A stretch of DNA of 64,000 nt, taken from Tigriopus japonicus. Taxonomy: Eukaryota; Arthropoda; Copepoda; Harpacticoida; Harpacticidae. The stretch covers positions 2,817,488 to 2,881,487 of the forward strand of contig CM021323.1 in NCBI GenBank assembly GCA_010645155.1, read 5' to 3'. The position numbers were made by a program, and so were the translations under genes. The notes beneath the pieces are model-generated. The model did not search any database. It saw only the letters and a program-made list of their open reading frames with translations, and was not told where the DNA came from. This document shows positions 36,956-49,300 of this stretch, piece by piece. Position 1 is the stretch's first letter; every line of letters begins with the position of its first letter.

Positions 36956-37651
36956 ATGACAGTTGAGGAAAAGGGCTGACACCGGTTGATTCCCTCCTCT
37001 CCGCTGTTTCCGCCGCCGCCGATGATTCCTCGCGATACCAAGTTGTTCAATCTGACCTGGAAGAAATGAGTTGATATGGGATCGAGGGGGAAAGGAAGAT
37101 TGGGAAGAGGAGGACAAGGGCGTTGAAGGGGGTTTGAGGGCAAGAACCTCACGTCTTGAGTAAGAGGTGGCTGGGGGATTATGGAAAGAGGAAGGATTGG
37201 AAGAAGGGGAGAGGTGATCAGAAACGGCCAGTTGATGAACATAATTTAAAACCATTGTAAATGTCACGAGAGGTAAAACTCTCGGCTCTTGCTACTTGCT
37301 ACCCCTAGCTATGTTTCCTTTATTACCGTGCCTGTACGTACGTTGACGGCTACTCTAGAAGATCACCTTTATGATAATTCAATGTGATCGTCAGTTGACG
37401 CCTTTTACGGCGGACACTCGTTTTTACCTCTCGTGACATTTACAATGGTTTTAAATCGGATTCAATAGTGTGACTTGTGATATTTGTGAGTGGGGACACG
37501 CCCACGAATGGACGTGGCCCCCAATGACCCTGTGATATCCACCCTTCAGTGCACTTGATTGAACAACTCGGTATCGCGAGGAATCATCGGCGGCGGCGGA
37601 AACAGCGGAGAGGAGGGAATCAACCGGTGTCGGCCCTTTTCCTCAACTGCC
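36956..37651. repeat. Inverted duplication at the 5' side of retrotransposon family 2
   Basis: Two nested inverted pairs surround a centre near 37350. The outer pair is about 36956-37052 and 37561-37651, sharing CGATACCAAGTTGTTCAA (left strand) and the run of GCC triplets at over 90 percent identity. The inner pair is 37243-37278 and 37421-37456, sharing ACCTCTCGTGACATTTACAA and about 14 further bases. In addition a 35-bp piece of the endonuclease coding region (GATCAGAAACGGCCAGTTGA) occurs at about 36375 and again at about 37210. The translated hybrid NYVHQLAVSDHLSPSS shows this duplicated join. Template switching during target-primed reverse transcription is a reasonable cause, by inference. 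Confidence 0.75.
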
Positions 37652-37813
37652 TGGTTTCATTACTTTGCAAAACATGATTAAATATATTACTTTCGTGAAT
37701 GCGTAATAACAAATCAGCGTTCAGTTACCCTTGTCACGTGACTTTTCTTCAGCCAATGAAAGAATTCAGTTGACCATGTTTACCAAATTTGAACGCGTAG
37801 CCACCCACATTCA

Positions 37814-39236
37814 GTGAAGAAAGGCCATTCAATCATGGATGGCCATGAGAAGGCCAGAGGTGGCCTTTGCATCGTTTACTTGGACCGCAGCTCCATAGCC
37901 ATTACCCACTCCAAATTTGTGTCTTTGGTGAACGATTTTTTGATCCAAGATTACAATATTGACGATCCAAGATTACCATGCGGCTTATGCTCATCATGTG
38001 CCAAAAAAGCTAACTGCTTTTGGGCGGGGTGATTTCAGTGCAAACCTGCCCTCCGTGCCCAATTTGGAACCAATGCTAAGGTTTCGTCCGTTCCGAGGCA
38101 CTTCTAAATGCTGTTGCTTCTTGTGCGTAACAAAGAGGACCATGGGATTTACAGCATCAAGGAAAAAATGTGCAAAGCTAAAACCAGGTCGACCAAGTTG
38201 TGAAAGAACCTCACAAGAGAATCTAGCAGCACAAAAATCACGGGGTCTTAACTGTTTCTGCCAGATTTATCCTGGATGTCGTCATCCATGTGATGTTCAG
38301 AGCAGACAAGACAACGTTAGAAAACTTGTTCCCCCGAAAGATTTGGAAGCCGTGGCATTTAACATTTTGCGAGAGAAGAGCCATGAGGGAAATTCAGCTA
38401 CTTTGTCAACTCGTGGTTCGCCGTCAACATGGGTTCCTATAGACAAGAAATACAAAAGTGTGATTGCACAAAGTAAATCATGTATCTCGATCAAGTCCAT
38501 TCAAAGGGCAAAGCTCAAAACAGGAGTGAGTGATAATGCCTTGAAGAAAATTGTCTCCGAGTTCCGCAGTGAAGTTCGTGTTGAAAGGGGAGTGCAATAA
38601 GCTTTGACTTTGGCAAATCAGAGATTCTCTTCTTTATTTGAAATATCAGAAGAAACTAATCCAATTGACGGGACAAAGTACCCCATCGTGTTTTGCAATG
38701 ATCCATCTACTTTCTTTTCATCAATCATGAAAAGCCGAAAGAACTCCAATGATAGTGTCATTCTTCGTATTTCAATAGACGAAGGAAGAGGGTTTTTGAA
38801 AATAAGCGGAAGTCTGGTCTTCAAAGATCCTATGAAAAAAGATGATGCTTTCAAATCCTCTAGTGTGAAAAGAACTTTTCTCTTGGCCATTGCTCCTGCA
38901 AAAGAATGCCACGAAAACATTCGTCTTATGCTTTCCAAGCTGGATTTGATCCCAGTAGAGGATTTGGAAAACATATATTGTCAAGACTTAAAATGTCTTA
39001 ATTTTGTCTGTGGACTGGGCAAACATAAAAGTACATTTACATGTATTTTTTGTCTGTGGCAAAATGGACATTAGAATGAAATGCCAGAAAAAGAGAGAAC
39101 ACTTGGAACATTACGGAGTGATTATGAGGATTTCTGCCAAGCAGAAAAAGCCAAATCAAAAATGTTCAACTCCCTCCAACGACAGCCCATTTTAATGAAC
39201 TACAAGGATTCAAGCACCAGGGTGTTAAAAGTTTGA
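37814..39236 (+). pseudogene. Decayed Cys-rich ORF of a dispersed invertebrate gene family
   Basis: One long frame can be followed with three lesions: an extra G in the GGGG run near 38027, a TAA at 38598-38600 and a TAG at 39072-39074. Features in order are CGLCSSC, CCCFLC, a basic GRPSCERTSQE segment, the Cys/His cluster CFCQIYPGCRHPC, then KYPIVFCNDPSTFF, ISIDEGRGFLKISG, NFVCGLGKHKSTFTCIFCLW and ERTLGTLRSDYEDFC. I recall similar large uncharacterised proteins present in many copies in cnidarian and arthropod genomes and suspected to derive from mobile elements. That memory is not checked, and no function is known to me. The paired cysteines suggest zinc binding. The frame stops where the - strand retrotransposon copy begins, near 39249. 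Confidence 0.65.
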
Positions 39237-39248
39237 GCTTTGCCATGG

Positions 39249-40440
39249 TCGAACTTTCCATCATCTTGGATGACAACTCCTTAATCCCTCATGGACGATA
39301 CCTGCTCAATATCACAACCTCCATTGTCTTTGAGCGCAACATCTAATTTTGACGCCCCATACGTCATTGTGCGGAATTTCATCCCGTTCAATGCCATATT
39401 ACTCTCGCCAACCCAAGAGTAGACTTTCTTCAAGTCCTCAACTAAACGTTTGGAGTCCTGACCATTCCTTCCACAAACTAATTTTGTATCATCAGCATAT
39501 GAAGAAATACTGGCTTTTGTTCTAAACTTCTGGAGAGGAGCAATAAAGAGAATAAACAAGAGCGGACCTAAAATTGAACCTTGTGGAACACCTGACTTGA
39601 CCTCATACATGCCACTAAATGATCCTTCAACCTTGACTATTTGCTTCCTTTCACTCATGAAACTACCAATCCAATTCAATACCTTACCCTGGATCCCAAT
39701 CTCTTTGAGTTGATTGACCAAAAGACTACCTTATCAAAGGCCTTGGCAAAGTCAAAATAGACTACATCAACTGACTTATGACTTTCAAGCCCCTCAATGA
39801 TTTGCTCAATATGGTCAACCAAATGGGTGACTGTACTAAAATGGGCTCGAAACCCATGCTGCCCTGGAGGAATGATATCATGGGCTTCCAAATACTCAAC
39901 AAGCTTGGACTTCATGATCTTCTCAAACACCTTTGCAATACTGGAAGTCAGAGAAATGGGCCTATAATTACTAGGGAGTGACTTATCTCCGCCCTTAAAA
40001 ATTGGAACGACATGAGCTACTTTTAAGGATGAGGGAAACTTGCCCTGATCTAAGATGCGACGCATCAAAAAGGAGAAAACAGGGGCAAGAATCTGTGAAC
40101 ATTTCATCCGAAACTGAGATGTCACACCATCAGGTCCAGGAGAACTCGAGAGCTTTAAGCTCTTGATGGCCTCAAAAGCATCTTGATCTGTTATTACCAG
40201 ATTCTCCAGGCGATTATACTGACTATCAATGCCAGTTTCATCAACAACATTGCTACACTCATGGCCTACTCTGTCTACCCTTTTTGGAATTGAAAATACA
40301 CTTGAGAACTGATCTCCAAGCATATTGGCCATAATCTCACTATCAATGACGGTTTTACCACCGACCTCAAAAGGCCTCAAATGAATAAAAGAACATGTTA
40401 GGATTTTATCCCACTGCCTTCCAATTACCATGTAAAGACT
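39249..40440 (-). pseudogene. Non-LTR retrotransposon copy 3, reverse transcriptase
   Basis: This piece covers most of a LINE reverse transcriptase on the - strand. It starts near 40440 (FEVGGKTVIDSEIMANMLGD), then SSSPGPDGVTSQF, PSNYRPISLTSSIAKVFEKI, GQHGFRAHFST and DVVYFDFAKAFDKV. It then changes frame at about 39720 and continues VNQLKEIGIQG, SGVPQGSILGPLLFILFI, SYADDTKLVCGRNGQ and SNMALNGMKFRTMTYG. Compared with the + strand copy at 17346, seven bases (AATCATG) are missing right after AAGGTA, which explains the shift. Both its 5' part and its 3' end are lost. The catalytic YADD is intact. It abuts the decayed Cys-rich ORF. Confidence 0.9.
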
Positions 40441-42869
40441 ATCAAGAAACTATTTCTTCAGGCTTGAATTTTTGCTAACAATGTAGTAACTTAGGCTAAA
40501 ACAGAATGTCTCTTTAACAAAAAAGGAAAACTGGCACTGAAGCATGAACAAGTTAATAAGTTACTGTCATAGTATTTCAGAACAAAAATGTGTGTCATCT
40601 TAAATTTTGACTAGCATTTCTCAAGTATTTAAATGGCAAGTGAAAAAACAAAAAAACATAACAGTTTTTAAACAAGGTAGGAAAACCATCACTTGCCTAA
40701 TATGCTTATGTGTGTAAGGGCAGAAAAAAGGGCAAACAATAAAATCAAACCTACTTAAGCATATCACTGAGAATAAATCAAATTCAATATTGACAAAAGA
40801 GTCTCATTCAATAGAATTTTGCCAAAAAGTGTAACAAAATAGTAATTTTTAACTTAGTCATCAAGCCTTGACACGGTGTTCCGAATGGCGTTTTAGGTTT
40901 GAATCAAAATACCCAAAGACACCATGGCACTTTTTGGACCCACAATTCAATGGGGAACAACTTTACTTTTATTGTATTATACAAGATTAGGTCCAGGGAA
41001 AAAGTTATATACCTAAAAATCTAATAAATATAACATTTTTTAACAAACTATTTAATCCATATTTAGAGACCATTTAGTTACCTAATGAATTCAAATTGAA
41101 TAAAAATTCATTCAGCAACAGCTGAGTTATTTGACTTTGAATGGTCCATTTTTGACCCCAAAAAGCCGAAAAACGCTACAGTTATATGAAAAAACAAATT
41201 CCCAAAGATTTCACGTAGCTTTTCAATATTGCAAAAATAAATGTTTTTTTTACTTTTGGAACTTATGTCAAAATAGCTTAAAAAAAGAAAAAAATATCAC
41301 TTAAAAGGTATTTAAAATACATTTTCCAATAAAAAACTTTTGCAGTATCAAAGACACTCAAAGTTGGGTAATAATTTAAAGTTTTGAAGAAATCGGTTAA
41401 TGTTTCAAGTTTCGATTTTAGTCCATTTTGAACATGGTCCTTCTAGAAATCGTAATTTTGGATATGACTCTGTTAGACATTTTTATTTGTCATTTTGGCA
41501 CAACACACATCATAGCGTACCCTAAATTGTTATGAAAATAACTTTCCGAAAATCTTATTTACATGAAAGTCGCTTTTTAAGAAAAATGTCCGACTAAATT
41601 GATAAAAATGTGACAAAATCATGAAGTAGCATTATTTGCTTTCATTTTTGGAAGAAAAAAATCCTTGAAAAACTGATGAAATATTGTCTAAAACGGCTTT
41701 CAAGATTGTAAGACTTCCTTATCACAATTCTCTTCTCGCCCAGTCACTTGTGGCGCCGTCTATGAATGACTTGAAACAACGTCAGCAGCCGTCTGCTTTC
41801 CGAATATGCCATTGAAAAAAAAGCGCCCTAAAAATTTACCTCTTCCCATGAAGCAAACTATAGTTTTGAAACGCCCATAATGTGCGAAAAAATGGGGAAG
41901 TCAAAAAGGCACGCTAAAAGAAACAAGTTAACCACACGATGCTTGGAGGTCATGCCATTGATAAAATATGCCAACCAGGATTGTTCCATCAAAATCCAAA
42001 TCCGGTGAATAATCTATGCATTTCTTCAACGATAGGTTCTGATTTTTACTTAGGAGAATTGAAGTTTTGGATTTTGGATTTTTTGTCTCATCATTTCACG
42101 GAATTTTTTCGATTTGTTTTAGATCAGATCACGGGTTCTCTTTCGGCTACCGCTTCAGTGGATTTTCCTTTGAAAAAATTATTTTTCAGGACTCGTGGGT
42201 CTCCATCAGGTCATCATTGGGGGTGAGATTCCACAGAAGTATCTCTCGTTTAGCCTTCACACAATCTCCATGAAATTTGTTGCCTGCCACTTGTTAAAGT
42301 GTACTTTTGATTTGTTTTACTTCCTTTTTCAACATTGCATCTTACTTTTAAAGTATCCCATACATTATGTAGGACATAATCCACTGAAAAATGCACGTTG
42401 AAGCTTCTCCTTGCTCATTTCTGCATCGTTTTGAATACATCACCGATCCCTTGAAACAACTCAAGTTTCAAGGATTTTTTTACTTTTAGGATTTTTTTAA
42501 TTTTATTTTGATATCCTTTTTATTTTATCTCTGACTTGTGGTGTTAAATATAGTCTTTCTCTCAGGACTGCAACATTCATTTATGAGAAATTCTAGATGT
42601 TAATGTTTATGCCTATAAAATATTCTTTTATCGCCACATGTCAATTAAACAATTAGGAGGGCAGGCACAAATCTCAAGTTCCTTGTAAAATCCCCAACTA
42701 GAATTTAATGAGGAATGATTTTGCGAAGTAGTTGCTTTCCTCCCCACCCAAAAAATACGTTTTTTGATGTTTTTAGAGATATTTCTTTATTTTCAATTTG
42801 TGATCAAGGAAGTCTTCTTTCTTCAACATCAAGAATTGAACTAGAGACCTCTTCGTCAAACTTCTATAG
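40441..42869. other. AT-rich intergenic stretch
   Basis: I found no gene, element end or strong repeat between retrotransposon copy 3 and the MITE at 42870. The sequence is highly AT-rich with many A and T runs. The short ORFs near 42.0-42.4 kb overlap in several frames and lack domains. Confidence 0.45.
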
Positions 42870-43117
42870 CAGGGGTTGGCAACCATTTTTGGGCCAAGGC
42901 CCACGAAATTTGATTCGTGTTGTCAGGGGCCCACCACACAGGCATTGTTAGGATCAGGGGCCCACAAATTAGCGATCAAAGAGCTTTGGGCCATAAGGAC
43001 ATTAGTATAGATGACTCTTGGGCTCATTATTTTGGACTTTCGCCATAACTCCTGGGCCCACCACCGACCACCCTTGGGCCCAGATGTGGGCCGCGGCCCA
43101 CCGGTTGCCTACCCCTG
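42870..43117. mobile_element. hAT-like MITE, family B copy 1
   Basis: This 248-bp element is bounded by CAGGGGTTGGCAACC and GGTTGCCTACCCCTG. The flanking octamers TTCTATAG and CTTTATAG match at 6 of 8 positions, a weathered 8-bp target duplication. The interior repeats GGGCCCAC words in both orientations and encodes nothing. The same family is at 55540-55800. It lies in the 3' flank of CUB gene 2. Confidence 0.82.
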
Positions 43118-43258
43118 CTTTATAGTATTGCTAAAACTCACTATAGCTAAAATAGGGTTTTTACTTTCCTCGCTTTCCACATGTATTTTGCAACACCCTC
43201 CATTTGTTTGAAACCAACTTGGACTTAAAGTGACTGTTTGCAATGAATATTAAGATTG

Positions 43259-43264
43259 TTTAAT
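43259..43264 (-). terminator. ATTAAA polyadenylation signal candidate of CUB gene 2
   Basis: ATTAAA on the - strand lies about 90 nt after the TGA stop at 43354-43356. It is the common variant of AATAAA and the most plausible 3'-end signal before the MITE at 43117. Confidence 0.4.
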
Positions 43265-43353
43265 TTTCGAAGTAAATAGCTCACATTAACACAACTTTCG
43301 TAGATGAGTTTTAAAGAACACAAAAGAATTAAAGTCAAAGAGTCCGACTGGTT

Positions 43354-46300
43354 TCAGCAATCTTGAAGAGCGTAATTCAGATGGAAACCAATGATCCCAC
43401 CTGGAAATGCTCCTTGTTCATTGAGCAACGCAGTAGCCCCTCCAGTAACTTCATTAGCGTCGGTCTTAAAAAACACCCGGAATGGTCGTTGTTGAGCTGA
43501 AACACAATGAAAAGAATGTTAAAAATCAAAGGAAAAAACGTGTGCAGCCATCAAAGTGAACGTAGCACATTCACGTTCTACTATCATTTTCGTGTTTTTC
43601 GCAAAAATTATTTTTGGGATTCAGTCAATCATAAAAAGTAAGAAAATTTGAGTAGGAGTGAGACCTCAAACAATCCCCTCAGGCAATAGGGCTTTCTTTC
43701 AAAAAGATTTATTATAGCCTTCATCAGATCATAGCTACAAAGCTGGGATCTCACTCCAAAACAAAAAAAAAACAATTCTTATCAAAAGTTGAATGCGCAA
43801 TTAGTAGTGGGAAAATGTTGCTAGTTAGGGGTATATTTGAATGTACTTGAAATTACAATCCATTAACAGTTCTTGTAAGGTAAACAATACATACTGCAAA
43901 TGGACTCGACGTTGGTTACTCCTCCAACGATGCCAGACGTTTCTATGAAACTGAAAAATCGGCCACAAATTCGCATGTGAGTGATGGTGCTCATTTTTCC
44001 TACGACGAACATCTCGGCCGCAATTGGGCCATCGCGTTGCGCACCCGGAATCTGAAAATTGAAAATAAGCAATTCTTTCCTGATTGCAACAAAGGACACC
44101 CAAGCATAGTAAGAATGAAAAAACACCCCTATTAGAAGATCAGCATGTCTCCTGGCCCGACATTAACTTTTAATGTCGCAACACTTTCTCTTGACCTCAT
44201 CTAGATAATTATCGAAATGCTGGATCAGAACATTATTTTTCCGACAATGCCAAATCTTCCCCGATGACCTATTTTAAAACTAATTCTGACTTTTTCAAAC
44301 ATTTTAGACTATTTTATGATTTTTCAAAAAAAATTAGAAATTTCCTTACACTTTGGAAATTCGAGAATATCCAAATTGAATTCCTCCAGATTTAAATTCT
44401 GGTAGTTTTTCTAAATCCAAGTGTCTTTAGAAAGAGGCTGGTTTGACAGTCATTCATTCCTTCTCAAAACGTCCTAACAAAAATAGGCATTTGATGTTCA
44501 ACATGTACACCAAATATTGATAGGACAAAAAACTCTATTTCTTATCAATCAAACCAGCATTTGAACTCTTTTTTTCCTTCAGGGTTCATGGTTGACCACT
44601 AAGAAGAGGGCATGGAAAATTATAAATTCCAGACAATTAAGGCTCTGAATCAAAAAGTCACTGTTGCAAATAGTTCTCATTGTGCTGTTATCTAAAACTA
44701 TTGTTCCTAATTAATTTTTCTAGGTGGTCCCTATTTTGATGGGTCTTGAATTTAAATAGTAGTAAAAGAAGAGATTTATTTGTCATCAACGTCCTCATGA
44801 AGTTCTTTCCTTTAACTGGATTTAATTGAGGATTTGATTTATAGGTTCATGAGATTGAGTTTCAGAGAATAAGGAGACTTGATCCTAAAACTGACATTGG
44901 ACTTTAAACCAGGCAAAGAAATCACATCCGAAGTTAAGGATTATTTTCCAGTAATTTGTGTAACATTTTTATCTAATAATATCATTATTGTGATTATTAA
45001 CCTTGCAAATCAAGCGTGAGCCATTTATTACTCTCTAACACCTCCCAAATGGAAAAGAAATCGGAAAGAAGATCAATTTGTGAACAAGTTCCTTTCTTTC
45101 TTCCCAAAGCCAAATCCCTAGGACTTTTATCGCTGTTTATGCAATTTACAAAGCCTTCTTTTATTTTTCATTGAATTTAAGACCTCAAAAAAATAAGGGC
45201 CACTTAGAAAAAATGTTTATGAAATCTACATATTTTTGATCAACCTTTTACTTTTTCCCCTTCCGTTCACCACTTAAATCAAGTTTCTTAACTTTTCCCT
45301 ACTATTTTGGCATATTTATAAAATAAAAAAAAATAGCTTTTTGCCGTGTTGACCACTCAAAATCCGCTCTCAAATTAGTTTGTTCTACCACCATTTCAAT
45401 GTTGGGTCGTGCAAGAAATCAAATTGATATTACGTCCGACTGAAACGTTCTTTCATAATCAGGGACAAGAACTTCAGGGGAACAAACTTTTCGCCCGTTC
45501 TCAAAACTAAAAGCTTTCCAATTTTGCCATCTAGGAGCTCGCTTATTTAAGAAGTTTCAACCAGCCACTGACGCTGAATGACCCTTGCAGTCTGCAATTA
45601 AAATTAACGGCCAGTTTGCTCTAGTCAAGAAGCACTGAATTTCTGAAGTGGGAAACTAGCAATGAGAATTATGATTTCCAGTAGGATTAATTCAATCGCG
45701 TTCTCCTGTAAACGAGACCTTGCTTGCATCTCCTTGCTTATGGAGACTCCTTATTTCACTTTTCGGCTCAATCAAGTGTTGTTGTGAAAAGTTATGCCTT
45801 CTCAAGCTTGTGTACTGAAGATAGTATGGATTGAATGAGTTCCCCTTCTTCTTCACTTGTAGTAAAACAACTACAAATGAAAAAGTTCATTCATTCTCAG
45901 TAGAATTTGCACTGAGCTTTGAGAGCACAACTTTTGACTCCAACGTTCGATTGAGCTGAAAATTGAAATACGTATTCTAGTTATCATTAGCAAGGTCTCA
46001 TTTGTTGGAGAATGCAAATGATTTATTGCTACTTGAAGTCAAAATTATTTTCGTTAGCCTCTCAGTCCAGAGAAATTCGGTGGTTCTTGATTTAGTATAT
46101 CAAGCTAATCAAATATATATAGCGCCTAGATTCTGAGCTTGTAAGCGTCATGTGATGGTAAACAACGCCATATACTGATGGATACTTTGAAGCTCAAAAC
46201 CAAGATTGACTTAGTCGATTTGAACCAAGTGGTTTTGCATGTGCATGCGTGTAATGCCTGTTTTTTGGTTTTTATTTGAGAACTGTTAAGTTAGTGTTCC

Positions 46301-49300
46301 CACTAGAGCTGGGAGTCTCCCTCATTGTAAGAAGGCCAGCCGTTTCTGCTAAAACTCTGTCGGAAGGCCCCTGGTTGCATGACTTTTGAAACTACACGTC
46401 CACGTAGCCGTTAAACCAATGACATTTTTGGTCTCGATCTTCAAATTTGAACACCATACCTGAAGGTAATCTTCTGAACATCCCAAATCTTGAGTTCCTT
46501 TGGCTGCTGCATCAGAGCTAATGGAAAGACCAAATGAGCCTTGGCTGCCGGTGGCTCCTGTTCCAGCAATCACTGCAGTGAAGCAGATGGCACATTTTCC
46601 CAACTCTTGTCGAAAGCACATTGTATAGCATTGATTGGACAAATGTGTGGCTGAAAAGGTAAGTATGTTGCATTAAAGATAGAACGAAGAAGTCCATTTA
46701 AATATTACTAGAATTGGTAGCCGTAAGGTCGATGTAAAAGACTTTTTTAAAACATGCACTATCTACACGATTCGAAGCGAAATTTGTTAAAGAGTAAGTT
46801 ATGGTGTAAAGAAATGGAGTTTATCACTAGTTTCAAAATGGTCATAATCGAATCCATCGCTTTGGATATGACTTCCTTACTGGTATCACCAATAGCAGAT
46901 GCCGCGGTCGGAAAATTGAAACTGAAAAAAGGGATAACATGAATTAACTTTAAAATACCCATCACGTTCCAAGCAAATACTAAATCGAGCTTAAAAGGTC
47001 AACATCAGAATCAATCTGGGGAGATCTTCACCGAAACCGAATCCCCCATGCATCCATTCAAAGTCCGATCATCGCTTTTAACGTCATTTATTTTTGGGCC
47101 TTCTAGATAATTTGAAACCGATGCCTCGGTCTTTGACCAACTATCAAAGTTTCGTTTATGAAACTTTGCAACTATGAAACTATGGCATTCTAAAAATAGT
47201 AATTGTAAACATTACTTTGGACCGCAATGGATCAGCTACGACTATTTTAAGGTTTCTAACTTCATCCAGTAAAAAGTGGCCGAAAAGTACAGAGAAGTGG
47301 GTATACGGATTACAGAGAAGCACCTGCATCAGGTTGAGTGAAGAACGTATTAAAGTTGCGTTTTATTGCGACTTACGTACATTCTTGACGTTTTGAAAAT
47401 TTGCAAATTACCACTTTTCTCCTCTTTATTTTTTCAGTCATTCTTTAAAAGCTTCTCTGAATATTTAAAGATTTAACAAAAAGGAAATCGTCACTTTCAC
47501 AACAAACGTACCTGGCAAGGCTTCCTGTATTTCCCTTGAAGTATTGGAGACATCCATCTGGGCCTTCAATAATAAGAAATATTTTGTGTTCGGTAATGTC
47601 TGATTTTGGAAATAATGTCCACTTCGGGGCTTTTCTAATTTTAAAATTATCTAGTCCAATTTGAGGCAATAATTGGTGTTAGGAGAGTATTGAGTGGTTA
47701 ACATAATATAATGAGATCTAATCGAATGAGGTCTTTGGCAAAAAAAAAAAAAGTAAAAAAAGTAAAAATAAATGCCGGATAATATCTTTCAATGATATAA
47801 GTAAAAAATGATGAGAGTTGTATCAAATCGTTAATGCCCAATTCTTGCTCTTACCTCCATTTTCATCGCCACAAGTATATTGCGTCACTGCAATTTGGAA
47901 TCGGAAAGTGTAAGAGCTATGTAGAGTTCCTCAAATTACAGTTGCAGTATTTACCTTTTATGTCAAACTGTCGAGTTGAAGACGTTCCGTCAAAGTTAAA
48001 AGTGGCTTTATGACATGCATCCGATGCATCCACAATCACTAAAAAACAACACAATCACCGATTGAAACTTTCTCAATTTTCATATCTCGTTTTCAGAACT
48101 CTTGTAATCTTTTTAGTTTTGTAGGAAGACTTTGGAGAAGTGTGTGTTTCACGTCAAATATTTGACCACCAAACCTTACAATTTTGTGATTTTTTGTGTG
48201 AGCAAAAGCATCTGTCGATAAATGCCACATTATGGAACGTTGCAAAATTATTTCTACTATGGACGATGCAAAATTTCGCAAAAAGCAAAAAAAAAAACTG
48301 TTCCACACTCACTGTGTTGTCCCGAATTAAAACCACAAATCACGGGAGACGCAACATTTCCCGGGGAACTCAAACTGAAGGTGTCAGTGAGACAATCACC
48401 AATCCTGAGACCTGGAATACATTTGCGTAATAAATAATTCTTAAGAAAGGAAAAAAACACCAATAAAATTGCTTAGTAGGTTAAGTTTCACCATTTGGCA
48501 GATCGGCAGCAGCTGTCGCAGTTGAAGTCCCAAGCGCTGGTCCAGCAATGGAAAAAGTCTAAAACGAAGAAAGAAAGATATATGCCGGTAACACACACTC
48601 ACAACCAATACTAACGTATGCGAGATAAATATGGGAACCCCGTCACTTTTGAACTAAACAACTATGGTGAATGTAGCCATTTTGAAGCTGCGTGGAAAAA
48701 TCATGGTTATTTTTTGACATGGAATCTGTGGCCGATCAGGAAGGACCCTTTTTCCATCACCTTTTCGGAAAAGGCAATTTGGGCTTCAAGCAGCCCTGAC
48801 CTTAAGCCAATGAATGGACTTCTCTCTGCAATACATGTTTGAGATCATGGTATTCTCAAGGGCCCATTCAAGTATCCCTAATTAGAAGTCAGCTTTGGTC
48901 CAGGATTTGAGTTTGATGTCACCCGTGCCTGCAGTGGCCAAGTCGAGGACAGACTTGGCCAGGTAAATGTCAACAAAGGCAGCTATTTTGAAAGTGATTT
49001 TAAAAAATAGCTGTACTAATTGATTACGAAGTACATGTGAAAAAATCAAAGATTTTCATTCTACCATTGCCGTTTCATTAAAAAATTACTGGGTTCCCAT
49101 ATTTATCTCCCATACTGTAAAGGTAATATACAAAAGTATAGAATATATTATATATACGATAGTATACAATTTACAATAGTAAATTTGCATAAAAAGCAAG
49201 TTGGCCAAAAACACACTTTAAAGTAGACGTATTATTTTCTGTTGAAATCGACATATTTTATTCTTATTGAATATTTAATACCATATTGTGCGAAATTCTT

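Noticed and set aside
42715..43211. ORFs with GP/PP-rich peptides such as those over 42.9-43.2 kb
   Set aside because: They lie across the family B MITE and derive from its GGGCCCAC repeats.
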